From: Anaeromyxobacter sp.
GTDB lineage: Bacteria; Myxococcota; Myxococcia; Myxococcales; Anaeromyxobacteraceae
DNA length: 64,000 nucleotides
Direction: 5' to 3'
NCBI GenBank assembly: GCA_016718565.1
Contig: JADKCZ010000008.1
Span: 1 to 64,000 of the forward strand
In this document: in pieces, positions 19,630 through 29,263 of the stretch
Numbering within the stretch: the stretch's first letter is position 1
Layout of the letters: the number at the start of each line of letters is the position of its first letter
Made by a program: the position numbers and the translations under genes
The notes under the pieces: model-generated
Told to the model about the DNA's origin: nothing
Seen by the model: only the letters and a program-made list of their open reading frames with translations
Databases searched by the model: none

Positions 19630-19672
19630 CTGTCCTCCTCCTGGCTGCGGTGACGGCTGGTGAACGGATCGT

Positions 19673-20707
19673 TCATAGCCCCGCGGCGGGCGCGGGGCCA
19701 CCCCCTTCGTCGAGCAGCCGGGCGCCGAGCGGCAGCAGCCCGAAGGCGCCGCCGGTGTGGACGAAGATCACCCGGGGGCCCAGCTCGGCGGCCCGGGCGA
19801 CCAGCCCCAGGAAGGCCTTGCCGGTGTAGACCGGGTCCAGCAGCAGGCCGTCGGTGCGGGCCACCCGCCTGAGCAGCGCCAGCCCCTCCGGCGTGGTCTG
19901 GGCGTAGCCCGGTCCGATGAACCGGTCGTCCACCTCCAGCGCCCCGGGCGGCGCCGGCGCCAGGCCGGGCCAGCGCTCCAGCGCCTGGCGGCCCAGGTCG
20001 GAGATGACGCCCCGGAAGGTGGCCGCGTCGTCGCAGACCGCGAAGGCCACCACCCGGGCCTCGCGCCAGCCACTGGCCGCCAGCCCCAGGGCCAGCCCTG
20101 CCGCCGTGCCACCCGACCCGCAGGCCACCACCAGGGTGATCGGCCGGCCCACCCAGGCCGGCGGCAGCTGGGCCCTCAGCTCCGCCACCGCCAGCAGGTA
20201 CCCCCAGCACCCCAGGGCGCTCGACCCGCCCACCGGGATGAGGTACGGGCGCCGCCCGGCCCGGGTGAGCTCCCGCGCCACCCCGGCCATCACCTCGTCG
20301 CGCCGGCGGTACTGGTCCGGGCCCAGCCAGCGCACCTCGGCGCCGGCCAGCCGGTCGAGCAGGGTGTTCCCCTCCGGCGGCGGCGGGCGGGACGGGTCCG
20401 GGGTCCGCAGGAGCAGGACGCAGCGCAGCCCGCGCGCGGCGGCGGCGAAGGCCGTGGCGCGGGCGTGGTTCGACTGGACGGCGCCGCAGGTCACCAGCGT
20501 GTCGGCCCCGGCTGCCTCGGCCTCGGCCAGCAGGAACTCCAGCTTGCGGGCCTTGTTGCCGGAGAGCTCGAGCCCGGTCAGGTCGTCGCGCTTCCAGAGC
20601 AGCTCCAGGCCGAGCTCTCGGCCCAGGCGCGGCGAGGGCCAGAGCGGCGTCGGCAGGTTGGCCAGCGGGACGCGGGGCGGCGCGGCGGGCGAGCGGGGGG
20701 GGCTCAC
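19673..20707 (-). CDS. PLP-dependent D-cysteine desulfhydrase / ACC deaminase family protein
   Basis: The 344-residue fold-type II PLP enzyme has WKRDDLTG...SGNKARKLE, with Lys in SGNK as the expected PLP Schiff-base residue, GAVQSNHARATA and the phosphate-binding CGSGGTAAG. This combination is typical of the D-cysteine desulfhydrase / ACC deaminase group; which activity applies cannot be read from sequence alone. Length matches the family. The start is a GTG with no convincing ribosome-binding site, so a slightly later start is possible. It heads a minus-strand cluster with the ACT protein and the patatin. Confidence 0.8.
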   Translation of the reverse strand: MSPPRSPAAPPRVPLANLPTPLWPSPRLGRELGLELLWKRDDLTGLELSGNKARKLEFLLAEAEAAGADTLVTCGAVQSNHARATAFAAAARGLRCVLLLRTPDPSRPPPPEGNTLLDRLAGAEVRWLGPDQYRRRDEVMAGVARELTRAGRRPYLIPVGGSSALGCWGYLLAVAELRAQLPPAWVGRPITLVVACGSGGTAAGLALGLAASGWREARVVAFAVCDDAATFRGVISDLGRQALERWPGLAPAPPGALEVDDRFIGPGYAQTTPEGLALLRRVARTDGLLLDPVYTGKAFLGLVARAAELGPRVIFVHTGGAFGLLPLGARLLDEGGGPAPAAGL

Positions 20708-20790
20708 GGCGAGGACGCTAGCACGCGCCGGCCCGGCCCGGCCCCGCCGCGGTGGCCCCTGGGGCCCAGGCTTGGTACAAGCGAGCCCCT

Positions 20791-22014
<1,224 letters not shown>

Positions 22015-22017
22015 CCG

Positions 22018-22647
22018 GTGGGGGGGCCCTTCCCGCACGCCGCCGTCCCGCCCGGGCGGTGCCCGCGCTGCGCCTTCCCGCCCGAGGCCTGCCTGTGCCC
22101 CGAGATCCCGCGGCTCTCCACCCGCTGGCGCTTCGTCATCCTGCGCCACGCCAGCGAGATCCCGCGCATGACCAACAGCGGGCGCTGGGTGGCGCTGGCG
22201 CTCACGGGGTCGGTGCTGCACGACCACGCCCGCGACGGCCTGCCCGCCTCCGAGGAGGGGCTGCAGGCCCTCATCGGCGAGGCGCCGGCGGCGCTGCTCT
22301 TCCCCTCGCCGCACGCCCCGGCCCGCCCGGACGACGGGCTGCGCACCCTGGTGGTGCCGGACGCCACCTGGTCGCAGGCCCGCCGCATGGTGCAGCGGCT
22401 GGGGCCGCTGCGCACCCTGCCGCGCCTCTCCCTGGCGCCCGGGCCGGCCGCGGCCCGCATGCGCGAGCCGACCGTGGCCGGGGGCATGTCCACGCTGGAG
22501 GCGGTGGCGGCCTCCCTCGACCTGCTGGGCGACGCGGCGGCGGCCGCCAGCCTGCGGCGGCTGCACCAGGTGGCGGTGGAGCGGACCCTGCGGCTCAAGG
22601 GGATGTGGCCGCCCGGGCGCCAGCGCCACCCGCCCTACCTCCCATGA
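22018..22647 (+). CDS. DTW-domain tRNA-uridine aminocarboxypropyltransferase
   Basis: The 209-residue protein has an N-terminal zinc-type motif CPRCAFPPEACLCP (residues 15-28) and the DxTW motif as DATWSQAR (about residue 118). The family (TapT/TuaA) installs the acp3U modification on tRNA using S-adenosylmethionine. The GTG start is three bases after the chemoreceptor stop. The stop overlaps the ATG of the next gene, so the three genes are likely one operon. Confidence 0.8.
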   Translation: MGGPFPHAAVPPGRCPRCAFPPEACLCPEIPRLSTRWRFVILRHASEIPRMTNSGRWVALALTGSVLHDHARDGLPASEEGLQALIGEAPAALLFPSPHAPARPDDGLRTLVVPDATWSQARRMVQRLGPLRTLPRLSLAPGPAAARMREPTVAGGMSTLEAVAASLDLLGDAAAAASLRRLHQVAVERTLRLKGMWPPGRQRHPPYLP

Positions 22648-23618
22648 CCGATCCCTTCCGCCCCGCCGCGCTGCTCGGCCACCCCGACGCGCAGACCATC
22701 TTCGCCAACCTGTGGCGCCCCCGCCCCGGGCCGCCGATGGAGCGGCAGCGCTGGGAGCTGCCGGACGGCGACTTCCTCGACCTCCGGCGCGCCACCGGCC
22801 TGCCGCCCGAGGCCCCGGTGGTGGTGGTCTGCCACGGCCTGGAGGGCTCCTCGCGGGCGCCCTACGTGCGCGGGCTGTGCCGGGCGCTGGCCCTGCGCGG
22901 GCTGGCCAGCCTGGCCCTCGACTTCCGCACCTGCGGCGGCGAGCTCAACCGCCTGCCGCGCACCTACCACTCCGGCGAGACCGGCGACCTCTCGCTGGTG
23001 GTGGAGCGGCTGGCGGCCGAGCGCCCCGGGCGCCCGGTGCTGGTGGCCGGCTTCTCGCTGGGCGGCAACGTGGTGGTGAAGTACCTGGGCGAGCGCGGCG
23101 ACCGGCTGCCGGCCGAGGTGCGCGGCGGGGTCGCCATCTCGGTGCCCTTCGACCTGGCGGCCTCCAGCCGCCGCCTCGACGGACCGGGGCGGCTCATGTG
23201 GCTCTACCGGGAGCGCTTCCTGCGCCGGCTGCGCCGCAAGGCCGCGGGCAAGGCCGCCTCCCACCCCGGCACCTTCGACGCCGCCGCGGTGGCCCGGGCC
23301 ACCACCTTCGCCGAGTTCGACGAGCTCATGACCGCGCCGCTGCACGGCTTCGCCTCGCGCCACGACTACTACGCCCGCTGCTCGAGCGGCCGCTTCCTGG
23401 CCGGGGTGCGCCGGCCCCTGCTGGCGCTGGCGGCGGCCGACGACCCCATGGTGCCCGGCGAGACCCTGCCGCTGGCGGCGGCGCGCGCCACCCCGGCGGT
23501 GACCCTGACGGTGACGGCCCACGGCGGCCACACCGCCTTCGTGGACGGCTGGTGGCTGCGCCCCGGCTTCTGGGCCGAGCGCACCGCCGCCGACTACCTG
23601 GCCGCGCTGGTCCGCTGA
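22644..23618 (+). CDS. YheT-like alpha/beta hydrolase
   Basis: A 324-residue alpha/beta hydrolase of the YheT/ABHD1-3 group. Visible are the family N-terminus HPDAQTIFANLW, VVVVCHGLEGSSRAPYVR, the nucleophile elbow GFSLGGN (Ser about 143), Asp in AADDPMVPGE and His in HGGHTAF. Members act on lipids or esters of uncertain identity. The ATG overlaps the upstream stop (ATGA). Its last 25 bases overlap the converging membrane acyltransferase gene. Confidence 0.85.
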   Translation: MTDPFRPAALLGHPDAQTIFANLWRPRPGPPMERQRWELPDGDFLDLRRATGLPPEAPVVVVCHGLEGSSRAPYVRGLCRALALRGLASLALDFRTCGGELNRLPRTYHSGETGDLSLVVERLAAERPGRPVLVAGFSLGGNVVVKYLGERGDRLPAEVRGGVAISVPFDLAASSRRLDGPGRLMWLYRERFLRRLRRKAAGKAASHPGTFDAAAVARATTFAEFDELMTAPLHGFASRHDYYARCSSGRFLAGVRRPLLALAAADDPMVPGETLPLAAARATPAVTLTVTAHGGHTAFVDGWWLRPGFWAERTAADYLAALVR

Positions 23619-24709
23619 CGGGCCGCCGCGGCCAGCCGCGCGCCGGTCCGCCAGGCCAGGGCCAGCAGCCAGGCCGCCGCCACGCTGGCCAGCAGCACCA
23701 GCAGCGCCACCCCGAGCGCCCCGGCGGCCCCCAGCCGCGGCCCGATGCGCCAGGCCAGCCCGGGGACGGTGCTCCAGCCGTAGACCACCGGGACGTGCAG
23801 GGCGTAGACCGCCAGCGAGAGGCGCCCCACGGGGGCCAGCGCCGCGGCCACCCGGGCCGGCAGGTGGGCCAGCGCGGCCAGCAGCAGCAGGATGGCGCCG
23901 ACGCGGAAGGCGATCAGCGCCGGCTCCCCCGGCGGCGCGGTGCCGATGCCCTGCCAGAAGGTGGCCAGGACCAGCGCGGCGCCCAGGCCGGCCAGCCCCA
24001 GCGTGGCCCGCCGCGAGCCGTCGCCCACCCCCAGCCCGACCAGGCAGCCGGCGTAGAAGTAGCCCACCCACGGGAACAGCGGGAAGGGCGAGCTGCCGCC
24101 CACCAGCTGCTCCCAGGCCAGCGCCGCCAGGCCGGCGGGGAGCGGCGGCGGGGCGCGCATCCCGAAGGTGACCGCCACCACCACCAGCAGGGCGAAGAGG
24201 AGCCGCTCCTCCAGCGGCGGCCGCCCCGCGGCGAAGACCAGCGCCGCCCCGAGGAAGGCCACCGCGATGACCTGCAGGGCGTCGAAGGCCAGCAGGTGGG
24301 CCCAGACGGCCGGGTCGCCGGCCCACAGCCCGGCCGATCCCCAGCCCGGCCAGCGCAGCGCCACGCCCACCGCCAGCAGCAGCAGCACCCGCGGCAGCCG
24401 CTCCCGGACGATGGCGGCGCCGCGGGCCCGGCCGCGCCGGATGGCCACGGTGACCGCCCAGCCGGCCACCAGCAGGAAGAGCGGCGCCGTCAGCCCGCGC
24501 GCCTTCCAGTAGCCCACCGCCGCCGGGTGGAGCCGGGCGGCCGGCGAGAGCAGGGCGTCGAGGGTGTGGCCCACCACCATGGCCACCACGCCCAGGGCCC
24601 GGGCCGCGTCCAGCGCGGGGACGCGGGGGCGGGCCGCCCTGGGCGCGGGGGTGGCGGGGCCGCCGCCCGGGGGCGGCGCGGCGGGGTCGGCGGTGCGGGA
24701 GGGGTCCAC
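23594..24709 (-). CDS. DUF1624/HGSNAT-like membrane acyltransferase
   Basis: A 371-residue integral membrane protein with about ten helices. The N-terminal VPALDAARALGVVAMVVGHTLDAL resembles the RxxxLDxxRGxA(I/M) core of the heparan-alpha-glucosaminide N-acetyltransferase-catalytic (DUF1624) and acyltransferase-3 superfamilies. Probable role: transfer of an acyl group to a cell-envelope sugar or lipid. The GTG at 24709 has AGAGG ten bases upstream; longer starts run into low-complexity sequence and the neighbouring gene. Substrate not identifiable. Confidence 0.7.
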   Translation of the reverse strand: MDPSRTADPAAPPPGGGPATPAPRAARPRVPALDAARALGVVAMVVGHTLDALLSPAARLHPAAVGYWKARGLTAPLFLLVAGWAVTVAIRRGRARGAAIVRERLPRVLLLLAVGVALRWPGWGSAGLWAGDPAVWAHLLAFDALQVIAVAFLGAALVFAAGRPPLEERLLFALLVVVAVTFGMRAPPPLPAGLAALAWEQLVGGSSPFPLFPWVGYFYAGCLVGLGVGDGSRRATLGLAGLGAALVLATFWQGIGTAPPGEPALIAFRVGAILLLLAALAHLPARVAAALAPVGRLSLAVYALHVPVVYGWSTVPGLAWRIGPRLGAAGALGVALLVLLASVAAAWLLALAWRTGARLAAAARQRTSAAR

Positions 24710-24733
24710 GGCGGCCGCGCCTCTTTGGCACGA

Positions 24734-24764
24734 ACGGCCGGTCCCCTTCAAGGGGACCGGCCGT
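24734..24764. terminator. Strong hairpin terminator
   Basis: ACGGCCGGTCCCCTT followed one base later by its exact reverse complement forms a 15-bp perfect stem (tightest loop a few bases). It lies 32 bases downstream of the cytochrome c stop (minus strand), so it probably ends the NrfD operon transcript. It lacks a T-run on either strand, so the call rests on the stem. Confidence 0.7.
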
Positions 24765-24795
24765 CCGGGGTGCGGCGTCGCGGCGGGGTCGGCGG

Positions 24796-25095
24796 CTACT
24801 TCAGGCCGCCCTTGACGAAGGTGGCCACGGCCTTGATCTCGTCGGCCTTCAGCTTGCCCTCGAAGCCGGTCATCTTGCCCTTGCCCTTGGCGATCATGGC
24901 CTCGATCTGCGGCGCGGTGAGCGCCGTGACCGTCAGGTCCTTCACGCCCAGCTTCTTGCCCATGGCGCTCTGGCCCTTGCCGTCGGGTCCGTGGCAGACG
25001 GTGCACTTGGTGGTGAACAGGGCCTTGCCGTCGGCGGCCGAGGCGGCGCCGGCGAGCAGGAACGAGAGGGCGAGGGCGGTGGCGATGCGCTTCAC
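24796..25095 (-). CDS. Periplasmic monoheme cytochrome c
   Basis: A 99-residue cytochrome with a signal peptide (MKRIATALALSFLLAGAASA, starting from GTG) and one CTVCH heme site near residue 31; a Met near the C-terminal half (KMTGFEGKL) is a likely distal ligand. It resembles class I cytochromes that accept electrons from quinol oxidoreductases. The GTG at 25095 has AAGGAG seven bases upstream. It is the last gene of a four-gene minus-strand operon (tetraheme cytochrome, FeS protein, NrfD, this). Confidence 0.85.
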   Translation of the reverse strand: MKRIATALALSFLLAGAASAADGKALFTTKCTVCHGPDGKGQSAMGKKLGVKDLTVTALTAPQIEAMIAKGKGKMTGFEGKLKADEIKAVATFVKGGLK

Positions 25096-25130
25096 GGGTT
25101 GCTCCTTGGGCGGGTGGTCGCTCCGGGCGC

Positions 25131-26345
25131 TCAGTGCGTGGCCGGGGTCTTGAACGTACCGACGAGGATGGGGACCGAGATCTTCACCAGGATCGTCAGG
25201 ATGAGGAATCCTACACCGAAGATGCCGAGCGCGATGGACCACTCCGTGACCGTCGGGGTGTACTCGTAGATCTCGCCCAGGGTGTCCGGCGTCATGCCAG
25301 GGATGACCAGCCCCATGCCCTTCTCGATGTAGACGCCTGCCCAGATGAGCAGGCAGCCGGCGTTGAGCCAGACCCAGTTGGTCCGGAGCCTGGGCACCAC
25401 GAAGATGACGAAGGCGGCCACGCTGGCGAAGAGCGAGAACCAGGCGTACTTGACCAGCGCCGTGTGCGGCCCCAGGCCGAACCAGAGGTACCGGGTGTGC
25501 ACCAGCTCCTCCTTGGCCGAGTAGAACTCCTTGAAGACCTCGGCGCCCAGCAGGAAGAGGTTGAAGAACATGGCGTAGCTCATGAGCTCCGCCACCTTCC
25601 AGATGGCCTCGTCCTTGATGGGGATCTTGGCGGTCTTCCTCAGGATCTGGAAGAGGATGATCATCACGGCCGGGCCCGAGCAGAAGGCCGAGGCGATGAA
25701 GCGCGGCGCCAGGATGGAGGCGTTCCAGTAGGGGCGCGCCGCCATGCCGTTGTAGAGGAAGGCCGTCACGGTGTGGGTGCTGATGGAGACCGGGATGGAG
25801 ATCAGCACCAGCGGCACCAGGATCCGCTTGTCCGGCTCCTTGCCGTTGTAGGCCTGGAACAGGATGTAGAGGACCACCGTGACGTTGAGCACCAGGTAGA
25901 TGTTGAGCACCAGCGCGTCCCAGGTGAGCAGGGAGCGCGGCCAGTTGGGGGTGCCGAAGCCGGGCGTCATGTGCAGCAGCCGGTCCGGGCGCCCCATGTC
26001 CACCATGATGAAGAGCAGGCACATGGCCAGCGCCGAGATGGCCAGCAGCTCGCCGAGGAGCACCACCTCCTTGATGGGCCCCCAGTGGTACACGTAGGCG
26101 GGGATGACCAGCAGCACCGCCGCCGCCGCCACGCCCACCAGGAAGGTGAAGTTGCCGATGTAGAAGGCCCAGCTCACCTGGTCGCGGATGTTGGTGGCGA
26201 TCAGGCCGGTCTGGGCCTGGTGGTAGTAGCCGGTGGCGCCCACCGCGATGGCGCAGCCGAGCGCGGCCAGCCAGATGAAGTAGGCCTTGTTGCCGGTGGC
26301 GATCTGCCGGCCGCAGCCCTTGAGGAACTGGAGGATCCCGGTCAT
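25131..26345 (-). CDS. NrfD-family menaquinol-oxidising membrane subunit
   Basis: The 404-residue polytopic membrane protein (about ten helices) begins with a cytoplasmic-type N-terminus and has the NrfD/HmcC/DsrP-like features FYIGNFTFLVGVAAAAV, RPDRLLHM and STHTVTAFLYNGMAARPYWN. In CISM-type complexes this subunit binds menaquinol and exchanges electrons with the FeS partner. It overlaps no gene but lies 13 bases after the FeS protein stop, and there is no molybdopterin-binding subunit in the operon. Confidence 0.85.
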   Translation of the reverse strand: MTGILQFLKGCGRQIATGNKAYFIWLAALGCAIAVGATGYYHQAQTGLIATNIRDQVSWAFYIGNFTFLVGVAAAAVLLVIPAYVYHWGPIKEVVLLGELLAISALAMCLLFIMVDMGRPDRLLHMTPGFGTPNWPRSLLTWDALVLNIYLVLNVTVVLYILFQAYNGKEPDKRILVPLVLISIPVSISTHTVTAFLYNGMAARPYWNASILAPRFIASAFCSGPAVMIILFQILRKTAKIPIKDEAIWKVAELMSYAMFFNLFLLGAEVFKEFYSAKEELVHTRYLWFGLGPHTALVKYAWFSLFASVAAFVIFVVPRLRTNWVWLNAGCLLIWAGVYIEKGMGLVIPGMTPDTLGEIYEYTPTVTEWSIALGIFGVGFLILTILVKISVPILVGTFKTPATH

Positions 26346-26358
26346 CGGTGGCTCCGAC

Positions 26359-27297
26359 TCAGGTGGCGTAGAAGTAGTAGAACTGCGGGTGCGTGGCGAG
26401 CTCCTCCTTGAAGACGAAGACGCGCTTGGTCTCCATGACCTTGCGGATCTCGCTCTCGGGATCGAGGAGGTTGCCGAACTTGCGCGCCCCCACCGGGCAG
26501 ACCTCGACGCAGGCGGTGTAGCGCCCGTTGCGGGCCCGCTGGATGCAGAAGGTGCACTTCTCCACCACGCCCTTGGGGCGGGGCCGGTTGCCCAGGTAGT
26601 GCTGGTCGGGGTTGAGCTCCGCGGCCGGCAGGTTGGGGGTGGCGAAGTTGAAGTGGCGGGCGCCGTAGGGGCAGGCGGACATGCAGCAGCGGCAGCCGAT
26701 GCACCAGTCGTAGTCGATGACCACGATGCCGTCCTGCTCCTTCCAGGTCGCCTGGGTGGGGCAGGCCTTGACGCAGGGCGGGTTGCGGCACTGCTGGCAC
26801 TGCACCGGGAAGTAGAACTTGCCGGGCTGCGGCACGGTGGCCGGGTCGTAGTAGGTCTCGGCGTGGGCCAGGCTGACGCCGTGCGCCTTGTCCATCTCGA
26901 GCACCCGGATCCAGTGGATCTGCGGCGCCTCGCGCGACTGGTTGTTCTCCTTGACGCAGGCGTAGACGCAGCGCCGGCAGCCGACGCAGCGGGAGATGTC
27001 GAGGCCGTAGCCGAACTCGACGCCCTGGCGCGGCCCCTCGGCCCGCACCTGGGTGTCCTTGCCCCAGGTCTCCTTGTTGCGCTTCTCCACCTTGGAGAGC
27101 ACCTTCTTCAGCTGCTCCGGCGAGAGCTCCTTGAAGTGGCTGCGGAGGAAGTCCTCCATGTCGAGGCCGGCGCAGCCGGAGAGGCCGGCCAGGGCGGCGC
27201 CGCCGGCGGCGGCCACCTTGAGGAAGGCGCGGCGCCCCTCGTCGTGGCGGACCTCGTCTTCGGCGGGCTGGGCGGGCAGCGTGGGAAGGGCGCTCAC
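26359..27297 (-). CDS. Tat-exported 4x[4Fe-4S] ferredoxin-like subunit (HmcB/DsrO-like)
   Basis: A 312-residue protein starts with a Tat-type signal (RRAFLKVAAAGG, residues about 20-40). It carries four cysteine clusters: CVGCRRCVYAC, CQQCRNPPCVKACP, CIGCRCCMSACP and CTFCIQRARN...CVEVCP. Each is a CxxCxxC...C site for one [4Fe-4S] cluster. It should sit on the periplasmic face, relaying electrons from NrfD to cytochromes. The GTG start overlaps the tetraheme stop (GTGA), indicating translational coupling. Confidence 0.85.
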   Translation of the reverse strand: MSALPTLPAQPAEDEVRHDEGRRAFLKVAAAGGAALAGLSGCAGLDMEDFLRSHFKELSPEQLKKVLSKVEKRNKETWGKDTQVRAEGPRQGVEFGYGLDISRCVGCRRCVYACVKENNQSREAPQIHWIRVLEMDKAHGVSLAHAETYYDPATVPQPGKFYFPVQCQQCRNPPCVKACPTQATWKEQDGIVVIDYDWCIGCRCCMSACPYGARHFNFATPNLPAAELNPDQHYLGNRPRPKGVVEKCTFCIQRARNGRYTACVEVCPVGARKFGNLLDPESEIRKVMETKRVFVFKEELATHPQFYYFYAT

Positions 27298-27926
27298 TTG
27301 CGCATCTCCTCCGGCCGACGGGGCCGGGGCTCGGGCTTGAGGAGCTGCAGGGTCGGCGAGACGACGCGCTTGCCGTCCACCATCCGGTCGTCCACGCCCT
27401 TCCACCGCGGCGTGTGCGGGTTGTGGCAGTTGACGCACAGGAAGTAGGTCTTGGCGCCGTCCCACATGCCGGTGCGCTTGCCGTGCACCCCGACCTTCCA
27501 GTCGCGGTACTTGTCGCCGTGGCACTGGCCGCAGAGCCGGTAGCTCTCGGTGAAGGGGATGGGCTTGCCCGCCGCGGAGCGCAGCTGATCGCGGTTCTGG
27601 GCGTCGTGGCAGTCCAGGCACCAGCGCTCGCCGCCGTGCGCCAGCACCGTGGCCGGCTCACCCTCGCCGTTGTGGAACTGCAGCTCGCGCCGCTCCCCGT
27701 TCACCTTGTCCTTGGGGTCGTGGCAGCCCGAGCAGGGGAAGACCCCGTCGCTGAAGGGCGGCGAGTTGGCCTGGATCTGCGGCTCGGGCGGGCGGGCGGG
27801 CGGCGGCGCCGCCGGCGTGGGGGCGGGCCCCTGGGTGGCGCCCGCCGGCGCGGCCGCCAGGGCGAGCAGCGCCAGCGCCGCGAGGATGGCCTTCCTCGGT
27901 CTCACGTTCAGCCTCCAGTCGGACAT
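27294..27926 (-). CDS. Tetraheme cytochrome c
   Basis: A 210-residue protein with a signal peptide or N-terminal anchor (residues 12-30), a Pro-rich linker, and four CxxCH sites (CSGCH, CLDCH, CGQCH, CVNCH) with further His residues as axial ligands. It opens the quinol oxidoreductase operon and overlaps the FeS subunit. The ATG has GGGGAGGGG immediately upstream. Role: periplasmic electron acceptor for the NrfD/FeS pair or a link to other cytochromes. Confidence 0.85.
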   Translation of the reverse strand: MSDWRLNVRPRKAILAALALLALAAAPAGATQGPAPTPAAPPPARPPEPQIQANSPPFSDGVFPCSGCHDPKDKVNGERRELQFHNGEGEPATVLAHGGERWCLDCHDAQNRDQLRSAAGKPIPFTESYRLCGQCHGDKYRDWKVGVHGKRTGMWDGAKTYFLCVNCHNPHTPRWKGVDDRMVDGKRVVSPTLQLLKPEPRPRRPEEMRK

Positions 27927-28005
27927 GTCCCCTCCCCCTTCGACGTGGGGCGGAGGCTACCAACCGGGGAGGGCCCTTCCCTTGATCTGGATCAGGCCAG
28001 GCGGC

Positions 28006-29250
28006 TCAGGTGCGGAGGCCGGCGAGCTTTTCCTGGCGCCTCCAGGCGCCGTGGGCCCGCCCCCGCGAGGCCAGCCGGTCCAGCAGCAGCCGGGTCTGGC
28101 CGTCGATGCGGGCAGGCGGCGCGGCGGCCCACGGGGTGCCCGGCAGGGGCATGAAGGCGTGGGCGTGGATGGTGGCGCCCGCCTCGGCCAGGCGGAGCGC
28201 CAGCGCCCGGGTGGCGGCCCGATCGGCCTCCTCCTCCCCCGGCAGGCCGAAGACCAGGTCCACCGCGGGGGCCAGGCCGGCCGCCAGCGCCAGGCGCGCC
28301 GCCCGCTCCACCGCGGCGGCGTCGTGGCCCCGCCCCATGGCCTCGAGCAGCCGGTCGGAGCCGGACTGGCCACCCAGGATGACCGCCCGGTTGTCGCAGT
28401 AGCGGGTGATGAGGGCCAGCGCCCGCGCCGAGACGTGCTCCGGCCGGAGCTCGGAGGGGAAGGTCCCGAAGAAGACCCGGCCGGCCGGGCCGATGGCCTC
28501 CCGGGTGGTGGCCAGCAGCGCCTCCACCGCCTCCAGGTCGGGCGCCTCGCCGGCGGCGCCGTAGGAGAGGGCGCTGGGGGTGAGGAAGCGCACGTCCCGG
28601 GCCTCGCGCCGGGCCAGCTCGGCGATGGCGTGGCGCACCGCCGGCAGCGAGCGGTGGCGCCAGCGGGCCTTGAAGAGGAACGGGGTGTGGCAGAAGCGGC
28701 AGCCCCAGATGCAGCCGCGGGTCAGCTCCACCGGGCCGAGCCGGCCGGCCCGGCTGGCGAAGGGAGGCACGGCGTCGAGGTCCACCGGCGCGGCGCGGCC
28801 GCTGTGGCGCAGCGCCCCCTCCTCGAGCCAGGCCAGCCCGGGGGTGCGGCGCGGGTCCCGCCCCGCGGCCAGCGCCGCCAGCAGCTCCGGCAGGGTCCGC
28901 TCCCCCTCCCCGCGCGCCACCAGGTCGAAGCCGGCCCGCAGCGTGCCCTCCGGATCCGCGCTGGGGTGCGGGCCGCCGGCCAGGTGCAGCAGGCCGGGCC
29001 CGCAGGCCGCGGCCCGGAAGGCGGCCAGCTCGCGCGTCACCTCCGGCAGGCTGGCGGTCATGAAGGACCAGGCCACCACCGGGCGGCGCCCCGCCCGCAG
29101 CGCCAGCCTGGCCGCGGCCACCGCGCCCGGGAGGCCGAAGGCCACCTGGGCCGGCAGGTCCCGGGTGCGTGGGTCCTGCTCGACCGCGCCCAGCAGCACG
29201 TTCAGGCCGAAGCGGCCCGTCTTCCGGTAGTGGAGGACGAGGGCGGTCAC
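28006..29250 (-). CDS. B12-binding / radical SAM domain protein
   Basis: The 414-residue protein has an N-terminal cobalamin-binding-like region (about residues 1-150, including HLAGGPHPSADPEG) followed by a radical SAM domain. Its cluster motif reads CIWGCRFC (CxxxCxxC, about residue 182), with SPSALSYG, ILGGQSGSD and DLVFGLPGE barrel motifs after it. It resembles the MJ1487-type B12-radical SAM family, whose chemistry is unknown. It is 13 bases after the AmpG-like transporter on the same strand; start is a GTG. Confidence 0.8.
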   Translation of the reverse strand: MTALVLHYRKTGRFGLNVLLGAVEQDPRTRDLPAQVAFGLPGAVAAARLALRAGRRPVVAWSFMTASLPEVTRELAAFRAAACGPGLLHLAGGPHPSADPEGTLRAGFDLVARGEGERTLPELLAALAAGRDPRRTPGLAWLEEGALRHSGRAAPVDLDAVPPFASRAGRLGPVELTRGCIWGCRFCHTPFLFKARWRHRSLPAVRHAIAELARREARDVRFLTPSALSYGAAGEAPDLEAVEALLATTREAIGPAGRVFFGTFPSELRPEHVSARALALITRYCDNRAVILGGQSGSDRLLEAMGRGHDAAAVERAARLALAAGLAPAVDLVFGLPGEEEADRAATRALALRLAEAGATIHAHAFMPLPGTPWAAAPPARIDGQTRLLLDRLASRGRAHGAWRRQEKLAGLRT

Positions 29251-29263
29251 CCGTGGCCCCTGG

